Of a stretch of DNA of 64,000 nucleotides, positions 33,150-41,898 are shown one piece after another. The notes under the pieces were generated by a model. That model saw nothing but the letters and a program-made list of their open reading frames with translations. It did no database searches and had not been told where the DNA came from. The DNA is from Actinoplanes philippinensis (lineage in GTDB: Bacteria; Actinomycetota; Actinomycetes; Mycobacteriales; Micromonosporaceae), in NCBI RefSeq assembly GCF_900113015.1, contig NZ_FONV01000006.1, forward strand, positions 248,001 through 312,000. The letters run 5' to 3'. Every line of letters begins with the position of its first letter. The first letter of the stretch is position 1. A program made the position numbers and the translations under genes.

Positions 33150-34664
33150 ATGTCGATGGGTGAGCTCACACCCGTACGATCAACGAGTCGGCGACCCTGG
33201 CGCCATGCTCTCGCCGCGCTGGTCGTGCTCGCCGCGGGCGGCGCCGTCGCGATCACCGCGACCGCCGCGTCCGCCGCCACGATCGACACCAGCGCGTCGT
33301 ATGTGCTGGTCAACCGCACCAGCGGCAAGGCCTTGGACGTCTACAACCTGGCCACCAACGACGGCGCCCGCATCACCCAGTGGACCCGTAACGACCAGGC
33401 CCAGCAGCAGTGGCAGTTCGTCGACTCCGGCGGCGGCTACTACCGCCTCAAATCGCGGCACTCCGGCAAGGTCCTCGACGTCTACAACCTCTCGACCGCC
33501 GACGGCGGCGCGATCGTGCAGTGGACCGACAACAACACCACCAATCAGCAATTCAGCATCCAGGACATCGACGGCTACATCCAGCTGATCAACCGCAACA
33601 GCGGCAAGGCCGTCGAGGTGCAGGGCGCGTCCACCGCGGACAACGCCAACATCGTGCAGTACTCCGACTGGAACGGCGCCAACCAGCAGTGGCAGCTGGT
33701 GCGGGTCGGCGGCGGCACCACGTCCCCGTCCCCGTCGAACCCGGGCGGCACCTGCACCCTGCCGTCGAGCTACCGCTGGTCGTCGACCGGCGCGCTGGCG
33801 CAGCCGAAGTCGGGCTGGGCGTCGCTGAAGGACTTCACCGTCGCGCCCTACAACGGCAAGCAGCTCGTCTACGCCACCACCCACGGCGTGGGCACCGGCA
33901 GCGACTGGGGCTCGATGAACTTCGGCCTCTTCACGAACTGGTCGGAGATGGGCTCGGCGTCGCAGAACGCGATGAGCCAGCGAGCGGTGGCGCCGTCGCT
34001 GTTCTACTTCGCGCCGAAGAACATCTGGGTGCTGACCTACCAGTGGGGCGCGGCGCCGTTCATGTACCGCACGACGAGCGACCCGACCAACCCGAACGGC
34101 TGGTCCGCGGGGCAGCCGCTGTTCACCGGTTCGATCACCGGCTCGGGCACCGGCCCGATCGACCAGACGGTGATCGGTGACGGCCAGAACATGTACCTGT
34201 TCTTCGCCGGCGACAACGGCAAGATCTACCGGGCGAGCATGCCGATCGGGAACTTCCCCGGCAACTTCGGCTCCTCGTACACCACGATCATGAGCGACAC
34301 CCCGGAGAACATCTTCGAGGCGCCGCAGGTCTACAAGGTGCAGGGCCAGAACCAGTACCTGATGATCCTCGAGGCTCAGGGCTCCAACGGCCGCTTCTTC
34401 CGCTCGTTCACCGCCACCAGTCTGAACGGCTCGTGGACGCCGAACGCGGCCACTCAGAGCAACCCGTTCGCCGGCAAGGCCAACAGCGGGGCCACCTGGA
34501 CCAACGACATCAGCCACGGTGAGCTGCTGCGCACCAGCGCCGACCAGACCATGACCGTCGACCCGTGCAACCTGCAGCTGCTGTACCAGGGCCGCGCGCC
34601 CGGCTCCGGTGGCGACTACGGGCAGTGGCCGTACCGGCCGGGCCTGCTGACCCGCCAGCGCTGA
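33150..34664 (+). CDS. secreted GH62 alpha-L-arabinofuranosidase with N-terminal CBM13
   Basis: This 504-residue exported enzyme has a signal peptide ending around ATAASAAT. Residues 45-190 are a ricin-type beta-trefoil (CBM13) with three repeats of the SGKALDVYNL...QQWQF pattern. A Ser/Pro linker and Cys lead to the catalytic domain, which opens SYRWSSTGALAQPKSGW, continues LKDFTVAPYNGKQLVYATTH and contains FEAPQVYKVQGQNQYLMI. This order is characteristic of GH62, which removes arabinose side chains from arabinoxylan. The neighbouring sigma factor with an arabinose-binding type domain is its probable regulator. Confidence 0.9.
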   Translation: MSMGELTPVRSTSRRPWRHALAALVVLAAGGAVAITATAASAATIDTSASYVLVNRTSGKALDVYNLATNDGARITQWTRNDQAQQQWQFVDSGGGYYRLKSRHSGKVLDVYNLSTADGGAIVQWTDNNTTNQQFSIQDIDGYIQLINRNSGKAVEVQGASTADNANIVQYSDWNGANQQWQLVRVGGGTTSPSPSNPGGTCTLPSSYRWSSTGALAQPKSGWASLKDFTVAPYNGKQLVYATTHGVGTGSDWGSMNFGLFTNWSEMGSASQNAMSQRAVAPSLFYFAPKNIWVLTYQWGAAPFMYRTTSDPTNPNGWSAGQPLFTGSITGSGTGPIDQTVIGDGQNMYLFFAGDNGKIYRASMPIGNFPGNFGSSYTTIMSDTPENIFEAPQVYKVQGQNQYLMILEAQGSNGRFFRSFTATSLNGSWTPNAATQSNPFAGKANSGATWTNDISHGELLRTSADQTMTVDPCNLQLLYQGRAPGSGGDYGQWPYRPGLLTRQR

Positions 34665-34670
34665 TCACGC

Positions 34671-34708
34671 GACGAGCCGCCCCTCCCGGCCGGGAGGGGC
34701 GGTTCGTC
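34671..34708. terminator. 19-bp hairpin terminator between convergent genes
   Basis: The arms 34671-34689 and 34690-34708 pair with a single G-U exception and almost no loop. It starts 7 bases after the GH62 stop and ends 9 bases before the RTX gene stop, so it can serve both genes. Confidence 0.7.
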
Positions 34709-34716
34709 CTGTGGTG

Positions 34717-35742
34717 CTAGCAGTCGAACAGCGACTCGCCGTCGGCGTTCTGGACACAGACGTCGTCGTAGTCGCCGCCGTCCAGGAAGTCGACTACTCC
34801 GTCCTGCTCGCCGTCCAGCTTGTCGTAGCCGCCCTCACCCTCCAGGCGGTCGGCGCCCGGGCCGCCGAAGAGCGTGTCGTCGCCCCAGTGGCCGTTGAGG
34901 TAGTCGTCACCGGCCAGGCCGTAGAGGTAGTCGTGGCCGTCGGTGCCGAGCAGGGTGTCGTTGCCCAGGCCGCCGACGATGCGCTCGATGCCGAGCACGG
35001 TGTCGCCCTCGCCCTTGCGGCCGTCGTCCTTCTTGCCGTTGTCGGAGTCGACGCTGACACCCTTCTTACGGCCGGAGTACGAGACCTGGTCCTTGCCGGC
35101 GCCACCGGAGATCAGGTCCGCGTCCGCCCAGGTGCCGTCGTAGCCCTGACCGTGACTGTCGTTGCCGGCGCCGCCGTACTCCCGGTCGTTGCCCTTGCCG
35201 CCGATCAGGTTGTCGTCGCCGTCGCCGCGCGCGAGAGCGTCGTTGCCGTCCTCCCCCGCGAGGAAGTCACGGCCGCCGTTGCCCCAGATGCGGTCGGCGC
35301 CGCTGCCGCCGAACAGCGAGTCCTCGGCGGACCCGCCGCTCAGGTCGTCGTTGCCCGAGCCGCCCTTGGCGAACAGCCGCAGGCCGGTCCGGTTGGTGAC
35401 CTTGTCGTTGCCGGAGCCGAGATTGACGTCGAGCTGACCGAAGTCCGTCCCGATGGCGCAGCGCACCCGGGTCTTGTCACCCTTGACCTGCTTGCAGCCC
35501 TTGCCCGCGCGGAGCGTGACCCGGTCGTCGACCGTGACCGTGTTGCCCGAGCGGGTGATCACCACCGAGTTCCGCTTGCCGGAACCGGCCGTGAACACCA
35601 GGTCGACCGCCTCGTGCGGTTGAACCCGCAGGTAGGCGACCCCGGTGCTCGCCGCCTCGGCGGGCAGGGCCACCGCGCCGACCACGGCTGTCGCGCTGAC
35701 CAGGGTTACCCCTAATCTGCGCAGCCACACGTATGTGGACAT
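34717..35742 (-). CDS. secreted RTX-type calcium-binding repeat protein
   Basis: This 341-residue exported protein has a signal peptide ending in LPAEAAS. The first 100 residues form a beta-rich domain with one Cys pair. From about residue 115 it consists of glycine- and aspartate-rich nonapeptides of the GGxGxDxLx type (GGSGNDDLSGGSAEDSLFGG), which bind calcium in a beta-roll. There is no known catalytic domain. It starts at ATG 35742 with GGGAGGA 7 bases upstream. The C-terminus ends with two cysteines. Adhesion or surface-layer roles are known for such proteins; this one is unassigned. Confidence 0.82.
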   Translation of the reverse strand: MSTYVWLRRLGVTLVSATAVVGAVALPAEAASTGVAYLRVQPHEAVDLVFTAGSGKRNSVVITRSGNTVTVDDRVTLRAGKGCKQVKGDKTRVRCAIGTDFGQLDVNLGSGNDKVTNRTGLRLFAKGGSGNDDLSGGSAEDSLFGGSGADRIWGNGGRDFLAGEDGNDALARGDGDDNLIGGKGNDREYGGAGNDSHGQGYDGTWADADLISGGAGKDQVSYSGRKKGVSVDSDNGKKDDGRKGEGDTVLGIERIVGGLGNDTLLGTDGHDYLYGLAGDDYLNGHWGDDTLFGGPGADRLEGEGGYDKLDGEQDGVVDFLDGGDYDDVCVQNADGESLFDC

Positions 35743-35757
35743 AGAAATTCCTCCCCC

Positions 35758-35780
35758 GTTCGCCGAACTGTTCACCGAAC
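35758..35780. promoter_or_regulatory. two adjacent 11-bp palindromes before the RTX gene
   Basis: GTTCGCCGAAC (35758-35768) and GTTCACCGAAC (35770-35780) are separated by one base. They lie 16 bases upstream of the RTX start, in the spacer shared with the haemoglobin fusion gene. A 12-base repeat spacing fits cooperative repressor binding on one DNA face. Confidence 0.4.
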
Positions 35781-35861
35781 GTGCCCGGATGGTAGATCAC
35801 CCCAGGCAAGCCCCACGTGCCGATTACATAGTTACAGCGTTGCACCGTCTATGGTGGACGT

Positions 35862-36620
35862 ATGACGGTCGAGTACATCCGGTATCGCATCCCCGGCGAC
35901 ACGGCGGAGTTCGAAGCGGCGTACGGTCGCGCGGCCCGCTTCCTGACCCTGGCGCCGCAGTGCGTCGACTACGAGTTGAGCCGCTGCGCCGACGAGCCGG
36001 GCGTCTACATTCTGCGGATCACGTGGACCTCGGCCGAGGACCACCTGAAGGGCTTCCGGGGCGGTGACCTGTTCCCCGGCTTCCTGGCCGAGATCCGCCC
36101 CTACATCGAGGCCATCGAGGAGATGCGCCACTACGAGCGCACCGTGGTGGCCGGGGCCGGCGGGTCGGTGCCCAGCCTCTACGACTGGGCCGGCGGCGCC
36201 GACGCGCTGGAGCGGCTCACCGAGCGCTTCTACCAGCTGGTCACCGCCGACGACGTGGTCGGGCCGCTCTTCGCCCACATGGATCCGGGCCATCCCCGGC
36301 ACGTCGCGATGTGGCTGGCCGAGGTGTTCGGCGGCCCGGCCCGCTACACCGGCGAGCGCGGCGGATACCCCGCGATGCTCAGCCACCACCTCGGCAAGGC
36401 GATCACCGAGCGGCAGCGGCGCCGCTGGGTCGACCTGCTCGCCGACGCCGCCGACGAGGTGGGACTGCCCGCCGACCCCGAGTTCCGGGCCGCGTTCATG
36501 GGCTACATCGAGTGGGGCACCCGCCTGGCGCTCGCCAACTCCCAGCCCGGCGCCACCCCGCCGCGGCAGGCCCCGGTGCCGCACTGGGGCTGGGGTGTCG
36601 CGCCGCCGTACCAGGGCTGA
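35862..36620 (+). CDS. ABM-domain/truncated haemoglobin fusion
   Basis: In this 252-residue protein, residues 1-95 have the antibiotic biosynthesis monooxygenase fold (EYIRYRIPGDTAEFEAAY, YILRITWTSAEDHLKGFR). Residues 105-252 are a group II truncated haemoglobin: ALERLTERFYQLVTADDVVG, then the proximal-His helix MLSHHLGKAITERQRRRW, whose Trp is the G8 residue of this group. Such fusions are known in actinomycetes and are thought to handle oxygen, peroxide or NO chemistry. It is divergent from the RTX gene and 88 bases upstream of a chemoreceptor gene. Confidence 0.88.
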   Translation: MTVEYIRYRIPGDTAEFEAAYGRAARFLTLAPQCVDYELSRCADEPGVYILRITWTSAEDHLKGFRGGDLFPGFLAEIRPYIEAIEEMRHYERTVVAGAGGSVPSLYDWAGGADALERLTERFYQLVTADDVVGPLFAHMDPGHPRHVAMWLAEVFGGPARYTGERGGYPAMLSHHLGKAITERQRRRWVDLLADAADEVGLPADPEFRAAFMGYIEWGTRLALANSQPGATPPRQAPVPHWGWGVAPPYQG

Positions 36621-36708
36621 CGGATTATCTGAATCTCCCTCACGTGGTCGTTCCGGGCGGGATAGTGAAGCTTCGTGCTCTGTTCTCCGCCGCTGTGAGG
36701 GGCCTGTC

Positions 36709-38301
36709 GTGGCGACATCGTTCTTCGACGACCTGAGCGTCAACGTCAAGATCCTCACGGCGGTCGTGGCCGGCGTGGTGGTCGCCGTGGTCGTCGGCGT
36801 GTTCGGCCTGGTCGAGCTGCGCACCAGCAGCCAGGCCGCGGAGCTGATCCTGACCAGCAACGTGGCCAGCATCAAGGCGGTCGGCGAGATCAAGACCGCC
36901 TTCTACCGGGCACGCCTGTCGACCGCCAACCAGGCGATCTCGCAGAACCAGGGCGAGGTCGACTCCTACACCAAGGAGTTCGACACCCGGATCGAGCAGT
37001 TCGACGCGGCGATGACCGCCTACCGGGCGAGCAACCCGGCCGCCCCGGCCGACCTCATCGACGCCGTGCAGGCGTCCTGGGACTCGTATGTGACCATCGC
37101 CCACGGCGAATTGCTCCCCGCCGGCGCGCGCAACGAGCTCGCCGATTGGGCGCGGATCCGCAACGACAGGGTAGCGCCGATCATGAAGACGGTCGACGGC
37201 CAGCTGGTCGAGTTGGACGCCGCCGAGACCGCCGACGCCGTCCGCAACGGCGACCGGGCGCACAGCGGCTACGAGAACGGCCGGCGCGCCTCGATCCTCA
37301 TGATCGTCGCGGGCGCGCTGCTGGCCCTGGCCTTGGGCGTTGCCGTGGCCCGGCGCATCGTCCGGTCGCTGACCAGGGTCCGCGGGGTGTGCGAGGCGCT
37401 GGCCGACGGCGACCTGACCCGGACCAGCGGGGTGACCTCGCGCGACGAGCCGGGACAGATGGCCCGGGCGCTGGACCGCGCGGTGGAGAACCTGCGGCGT
37501 ACCGTGCAGACCATCGACGGCTCGGCCACGGCGCTGGCCGGCGCCGCCGAGCAGATGTCCGGCACCGCGCTGCAGATGGCCGCCTCCGCCGAGCAGGCGT
37601 CGTCGCAGGCGCAGACGGTGTCGGCGGCGGCCGAGGAGGTGTCGCGCAGCGTCGAGACGGTGTCGGCCGGCAGCGAGGAGATGGGCGCGTCGATCCGCGA
37701 GATCTCGCAGAACGCCGCAGAGGCCGCCCGGGTCGCGTCCGAGGCCGTCGACATCACCACCGCCACGTCGGCGACGATGAGCAAGCTGGGCGAGTCGTCG
37801 GCGGAGATCGGCAACGTCATCAAGGTGATCACGATGATCGCCGAGCAGACCAACCTCCTGGCGCTGAACGCGACCATCGAGGCGGCCCGGGCCGGTGACG
37901 CGGGCAAGGGCTTCGCGGTCGTCGCCTCGGAGGTCAAGGACCTGGCCCAGGAGACGGCCCGGGCCACCGAGGACATCTCCCGCCGCATCGAGACCATCCA
38001 GGCCGACACCACCGGCGCGGTCTCCGCGATCGAGGAGGTCTCCCACGTGATCGCCCGGATCAGCGATTTCCAGACCACCATCGCCTCCGCGGTCGAGGAG
38101 CAGACCGCCACCACCGCGGAGATGAACCGCAGCGTCGCCGAGGCCGCGACCGGCACCACCGAGATCGCCCAGAACATCACCATGGTCGCCACTGCCGCCC
38201 AGAGCACCAGCCGGGGCGTCAGCGAGACCCGGCAGGCGACCGAGGACCTGGCCCGCATGTCCAGCGAGCTGAACGTCCTGGTCGGCGCCTTCCGCTACTG
38301 A
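36709..38301 (+). CDS. methyl-accepting chemotaxis protein
   Basis: This 530-residue receptor has an N-terminal membrane helix (VVAGVVVAVVVGVFGLVEL), a four-helix-bundle sensor domain of the 4HB_MCP type, a second helix (ILMIVAGALLALALGVAVA), a HAMP domain and a long signalling coiled coil. The hairpin tip EQTNLLALNATIEAARAGD followed by GKGFAVVASEVKDLA is diagnostic. It starts at GTG 36709. Chemoreceptors in an actinomycete suggest motile spores, as in Actinoplanes. No che genes are in this window. Confidence 0.92.
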   Translation: MATSFFDDLSVNVKILTAVVAGVVVAVVVGVFGLVELRTSSQAAELILTSNVASIKAVGEIKTAFYRARLSTANQAISQNQGEVDSYTKEFDTRIEQFDAAMTAYRASNPAAPADLIDAVQASWDSYVTIAHGELLPAGARNELADWARIRNDRVAPIMKTVDGQLVELDAAETADAVRNGDRAHSGYENGRRASILMIVAGALLALALGVAVARRIVRSLTRVRGVCEALADGDLTRTSGVTSRDEPGQMARALDRAVENLRRTVQTIDGSATALAGAAEQMSGTALQMAASAEQASSQAQTVSAAAEEVSRSVETVSAGSEEMGASIREISQNAAEAARVASEAVDITTATSATMSKLGESSAEIGNVIKVITMIAEQTNLLALNATIEAARAGDAGKGFAVVASEVKDLAQETARATEDISRRIETIQADTTGAVSAIEEVSHVIARISDFQTTIASAVEEQTATTAEMNRSVAEAATGTTEIAQNITMVATAAQSTSRGVSETRQATEDLARMSSELNVLVGAFRY

Positions 38302-38325
38302 CGACCCGGCCGGGCCGGGCGGCGC

Positions 38326-39723
38326 TCAGAGTGTCGGGGTGACCGGCCGGATCGTGCCGTCGGTGTTGAACTCGAGACGGTCGACGGCGGTCTCCCGGTT
38401 GGTGCCGTCCCCGGCCGGCACGGCGAACCGGTGGTAGGCGATGTACCAGGTGTCGGTGCCGGGGGCCTGCACCACCGAATGGTGGCCGGTGCCCTTGATG
38501 CCCAGGTCGAGGCGCTTCTGCAGGATCACGCCGCGGTTGGTCCACGGGCCCAGGGGCGAGGTGCCGGTGGCGTACGCGACCCGGTAGTCCTCGCTGCGGG
38601 TGTCGTTCTCCGACCACATCAGGTAGTAGACGCCGTTGCGTTTGATGACGAACGGCGCCTCGTTGTAGCCGGCCGGCGTGATCGTGCGTACCTGCGTGGT
38701 GTCGAAGGACGTCATGTCGGCGTTGAGCCGCACCGCCCGGCACACGCCCTGCCCCCAGTAGAGGTAGGACTGGCCGTCGGTGTCGGTGAAGACCGCCGGG
38801 TCGATGGCCTGCCCGCCGGAGAACTGGCCACTGGTCACCAGCGGCCGGCCCAGCGCGTCCTTGAACGGCCCGGTCGGCGAGTCGGCCACCGCCACGCCCA
38901 GCTGCTTGGCCGTGTTGCCACTGGCCGGACCGCCGGAGAAGTACAGGTAGTACCGGCCGTTGCGGGTGGCGACGGCGGGCGCCCACGCCGAGTTGTCGGC
39001 CCACGACACGTCCGGCCCGTGGTCGAGGATCACTCCGTGGTCGGTCCAGTTCACCAGGTCGGTGGAGGAGAACGCCTTGTAGTACGTGCCGCCCCAGCCG
39101 GCGTACCCGTCGGTGGTCGGATAGAGGTAGTAGCGACCGTTGAAGTTGACGATCTGCGGGTCGGCGAAGAGGCCGGGCAGCACGGGGTTCCGGGCGGTCT
39201 TCGGCGCCCACGGGCTGACGAGCCGGAAGGAGCTGTCCGCCTTGAACGCCGCGGTGTCCTGGTAGGTGTCGAGCCACAGCTCGTGGTCGCGGTGCCGGAT
39301 CCGCCGGTCCGGATAGTTGTACGACACGAGCGCGACCGACCCGCTGACCGAGCCGTCGACGGCACAGAAGGTGGCGTCGGAGCGGAACGTGGCGTCGCCG
39401 GTGTTGGTGTCCAGCCGCAGCCGGTAGTCACGGTGCCGCAGGAACTGGCCGTTCTTCGCCTGGAACGAGTAGCACGACGGCGCTGCGAGCCCGTTCACCA
39501 CGGTGAAGCTGGCGTCGAGTTTGGCCTGCGCCGTGCTGCTCGCGGTGATCGGGTCGATCCGGCCGAGGCTGTCGAGGTGCCGGACGTACCGGCCCGGGTA
39601 GTTGACCGCCTCCAGCGACCGGGCGCCGGTGGCCAGGGCGGCCGCCTGCGCCGGGGCGCCGGAGAGCACCACGGCGAACCCCGTCGTCAGCAGGGACGCG
39701 GCGAGCAGCGAGCGGGCGGACAT
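38326..39723 (-). CDS. secreted GH43-family glycosidase with N-terminal AbfB domain
   Basis: This 465-residue exported enzyme has a signal peptide ending APAQAAA. Residues 30-165 are an AbfB (CBM42) trefoil with ARSLEAVNYPGRYVRHLD, FLRHRDYRLRLD and RIRHRDHELWLD. The catalytic five-bladed propeller follows, with LPGLFADPQIVNFNGRYYLY carrying the conserved Asp, and then AIDPAVFTDTDGQSYLYW and YNEAPFVIKRNGVYYLMWSE with the conserved Asp and Glu. This suggests arabinofuranosidase or arabinanase activity. GGAGGAA precedes the ATG. Its AbfB domain is close to that of the sigma A protein. Confidence 0.9.
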   Translation of the reverse strand: MSARSLLAASLLTTGFAVVLSGAPAQAAALATGARSLEAVNYPGRYVRHLDSLGRIDPITASSTAQAKLDASFTVVNGLAAPSCYSFQAKNGQFLRHRDYRLRLDTNTGDATFRSDATFCAVDGSVSGSVALVSYNYPDRRIRHRDHELWLDTYQDTAAFKADSSFRLVSPWAPKTARNPVLPGLFADPQIVNFNGRYYLYPTTDGYAGWGGTYYKAFSSTDLVNWTDHGVILDHGPDVSWADNSAWAPAVATRNGRYYLYFSGGPASGNTAKQLGVAVADSPTGPFKDALGRPLVTSGQFSGGQAIDPAVFTDTDGQSYLYWGQGVCRAVRLNADMTSFDTTQVRTITPAGYNEAPFVIKRNGVYYLMWSENDTRSEDYRVAYATGTSPLGPWTNRGVILQKRLDLGIKGTGHHSVVQAPGTDTWYIAYHRFAVPAGDGTNRETAVDRLEFNTDGTIRPVTPTL

Positions 39724-39760
39724 GGGCGTTCCTCCTGGTCTGGGAGCCGACACAGAGGAC

Positions 39761-39840
39761 GTTAACGATCACAGATGCGGAGTCAACGATTCGAACATGT
39801 TCGATCACAGGCGTTCGCCGGTCATCGTGTGATCGATAAC
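39761..39840. promoter_or_regulatory. operator-like cluster upstream of GH43
   Basis: GTTAACGATCACA (39761-39773) faces TGTGATCGATAAC (39828-39840) with one mismatch. Between them lie a perfect 14-base palindrome, TCGAACATGTTCGA (39791-39804), and another GATCACA. Control by a LacI- or GntR-type sugar repressor is plausible. Confidence 0.45.
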
Positions 39841-39943
39841 AACGACCACTCCGGAGGGCACCGGCGGCGGCCACTACGATCGATCGCGCCGCTGTTCAGA
39901 CCGTCCGCTGCCGGAGAAGGGCCGCCCGGAGAGGTGCTGCACG

Positions 39944-40978
39944 ATGACCGACTTCACGGAGGCGCTGATGGCGCCGGCCCGGCGGGAGCTGCTACGGATG
40001 CGTGCGTCCGAGGACGCGTGGGAGGAGCTGCGCCACGAGGGTGACGCCGCCGCCCGGTTGCGGGCCCGGGTGCTGTGGGCGCTGCAGTTCGACCGCCGGC
40101 CGGAGGATCGCGCGCTGGTGCGGTGCCTGGCCGGGCAGGAGGCGCGGACCGGTGACCTGACCGAGGAGGTCAAGCTGGCCGGGTTCCTGCTCGCCGAGTT
40201 CCGGCAGCCGGAGGACGTGTGGCTGCAGTGGCGGATCAAGCGGGCCGGTCAGGACACCTGGTGCGGCTACGACAGCGAATACCTGTTCGCCGCCGGGGTG
40301 GAGCGGACCGTCGCGCTCGTCCGGGCCGGTGACCACCCCGACCGGGACGAGATCCTCCGGCTGGCCCCGGAGTCGGAGCAGGATCTCGACGACTGGTGGG
40401 ACGAGACGCGGTCGTGGTTTCCCGCCGACCCGGCCGACGAGGAGCTGGCCACCTGGCTGGAACGGGCCGAGCTGGTCGGCGACCCCGGCCTGGTCCGGGA
40501 GCTGCTCGACCGGTGGGCGGCGGACCGGCCGCGTGACCGGGACACGCTGGACATGCTCCTGCACCACCTTCCCGGGCTGGGGGCGTTCGCGGAGGCGGCG
40601 GCCGCGCAACGGGAGCGGCAGGCGTTCAGCCGCGGCCCGATCGAGCACGCCGCCGGGTTCCGGAGGCTGGCCGAGCTGGAGCGCCGGGCCGGCGATCACG
40701 TCGCGGCGGGGGCGGCGCTGCGCGACTGCGCGGTGGCGTTGCGGGCGGTGCCCGGCTGGACCGGCATCGGCCTGGGCCACTCGTATGTGGAGGAGCTGTT
40801 CCTGCTGGCCGGCGTGGCGGACCCCGAGGTGGCCGGTCCGGCGTTCGCCGAGGGCGACCGGCACGCACGGGCGATGCCGGGCCTGGCGCCGTCGGTGTCG
40901 GAGGCCGCCGTGGCCGCCGCCGAACGCCTGGGCGAGCGCAGCAGCGCCGAGCACTACCGCGCCCGCCTGGACGGGTGA
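39944..40978 (+). CDS. helical protein of 344 residues, unknown
   Basis: This soluble protein is rich in Ala, Leu, Glu, Arg and Trp, with predicted helix pairs throughout that may form a TPR-like or Sel1-like scaffold. There is no signal peptide, membrane segment or catalytic motif. Segments such as WLQWRIKRAGQDTWCGYDSE and HHLPGLGAFAEAAAAQRERQ are the most distinctive. ATG 39944 is preceded by GAGAGG about 9 bases upstream. It is divergent from GH43 and convergent with the MDR gene. Confidence 0.65.
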   Translation: MTDFTEALMAPARRELLRMRASEDAWEELRHEGDAAARLRARVLWALQFDRRPEDRALVRCLAGQEARTGDLTEEVKLAGFLLAEFRQPEDVWLQWRIKRAGQDTWCGYDSEYLFAAGVERTVALVRAGDHPDRDEILRLAPESEQDLDDWWDETRSWFPADPADEELATWLERAELVGDPGLVRELLDRWAADRPRDRDTLDMLLHHLPGLGAFAEAAAAQRERQAFSRGPIEHAAGFRRLAELERRAGDHVAAGAALRDCAVALRAVPGWTGIGLGHSYVEELFLLAGVADPEVAGPAFAEGDRHARAMPGLAPSVSEAAVAAAERLGERSSAEHYRARLDG

Positions 40979-40995
40979 GCACGGGCCGGCCGGGC

Positions 40996-41898
40996 TCAGA
41001 AGGTGAGCACGCGCCGGCCCGGGTCGTCCCGTTCCCAGGCGTCCTCGGTGGCGGTGACGGGGATCGCCTCGTGGGTCACGGTGAGGCGGCCCGCCGTGGC
41101 GTGGGCGGCGATCTCGGTGATCATGTCGGCCCGCCGTCGTGGTGACAGCGCGTTGTTGGTGTAACCGAGGATCTGCAGCGAGCCGCTGCGCAGCGTGGCC
41201 GAGTCGATCGGGGCGGTCGCGCCGGCCGCGGAACCGAGGTTGACCAGGCTTCCGCCCGGACGCAGCACGCGCAGCGCCGCCGCCGCGGGAGCGCCGAAGA
41301 CCGGGTCGACGACCAGATCGACCGGCTCGTCGAGCGCCTCGATCGGGACGGCTGTCGCGCCGAGGCTCGCGGCGTGCCGCCGGGCGGCCTCGGAACGGGC
41401 CACGGCGATCACCCGGCGTGCTCCGGAGAGCAACGCCAGCTGGATCGCCGCCTGCCCGACCGTGCCACCGGCGCCGAGCACCAGCACGGTGCGTCCCTCC
41501 GGGCTGCCGGCGGCCCGCAGCGCGCCCAGCGCGGCGACCGCGGACAGCCCGAGCGCGGCCACCAGGATCAGGGGCGTGCCGCCGGGCAGCGGGACGAGGT
41601 CGTCCTCGGGCACCGCCACGACCGACGCCATGCTCCCGTCACCGGGGCGCATCCCGGCCGGCGTCGCGAACCACACGGCGGTGCCGTCGGCGAGATGCCC
41701 GACACCCTGCACACCGGGCACGTAGGGTGTCGCCGGCGCGCCGAAGTAGCTGGTGCCGGAGGCGCAGAGCAGGTCCAGCGGAGTGATCGGCGCCGCCACG
41801 ACGTCGACCAGCACCGAGCCGTCACCGGGAACCGGAGCGGCCCGCCGTTCGAGGACCGGCGGCCGCCCGCACTCCCGCAGAACCACGGCGTCGATCAT
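40996..41898 (-). CDS. zinc-independent MDR-family reductase/dehydrogenase
   Basis: This 300-residue medium-chain dehydrogenase resembles quinone oxidoreductases. Features are the GroES-like start (VLVDVVAAPITPLDLLCASG), the nucleotide-binding loop VLVLGAGGTVGQAAIQLA and the second-strand segment ARSEAARRHAASLGA, which suggests NADP binding. The zinc ligands of alcohol dehydrogenases are absent. It is the last gene of a five-gene catabolic operon and its ATG overlaps the LigA-like stop (ATGA). It could reduce or oxidise a ring-cleavage product. Confidence 0.82.
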   Translation of the reverse strand: MIDAVVLRECGRPPVLERRAAPVPGDGSVLVDVVAAPITPLDLLCASGTSYFGAPATPYVPGVQGVGHLADGTAVWFATPAGMRPGDGSMASVVAVPEDDLVPLPGGTPLILVAALGLSAVAALGALRAAGSPEGRTVLVLGAGGTVGQAAIQLALLSGARRVIAVARSEAARRHAASLGATAVPIEALDEPVDLVVDPVFGAPAAAALRVLRPGGSLVNLGSAAGATAPIDSATLRSGSLQILGYTNNALSPRRRADMITEIAAHATAGRLTVTHEAIPVTATEDAWERDDPGRRVLTF

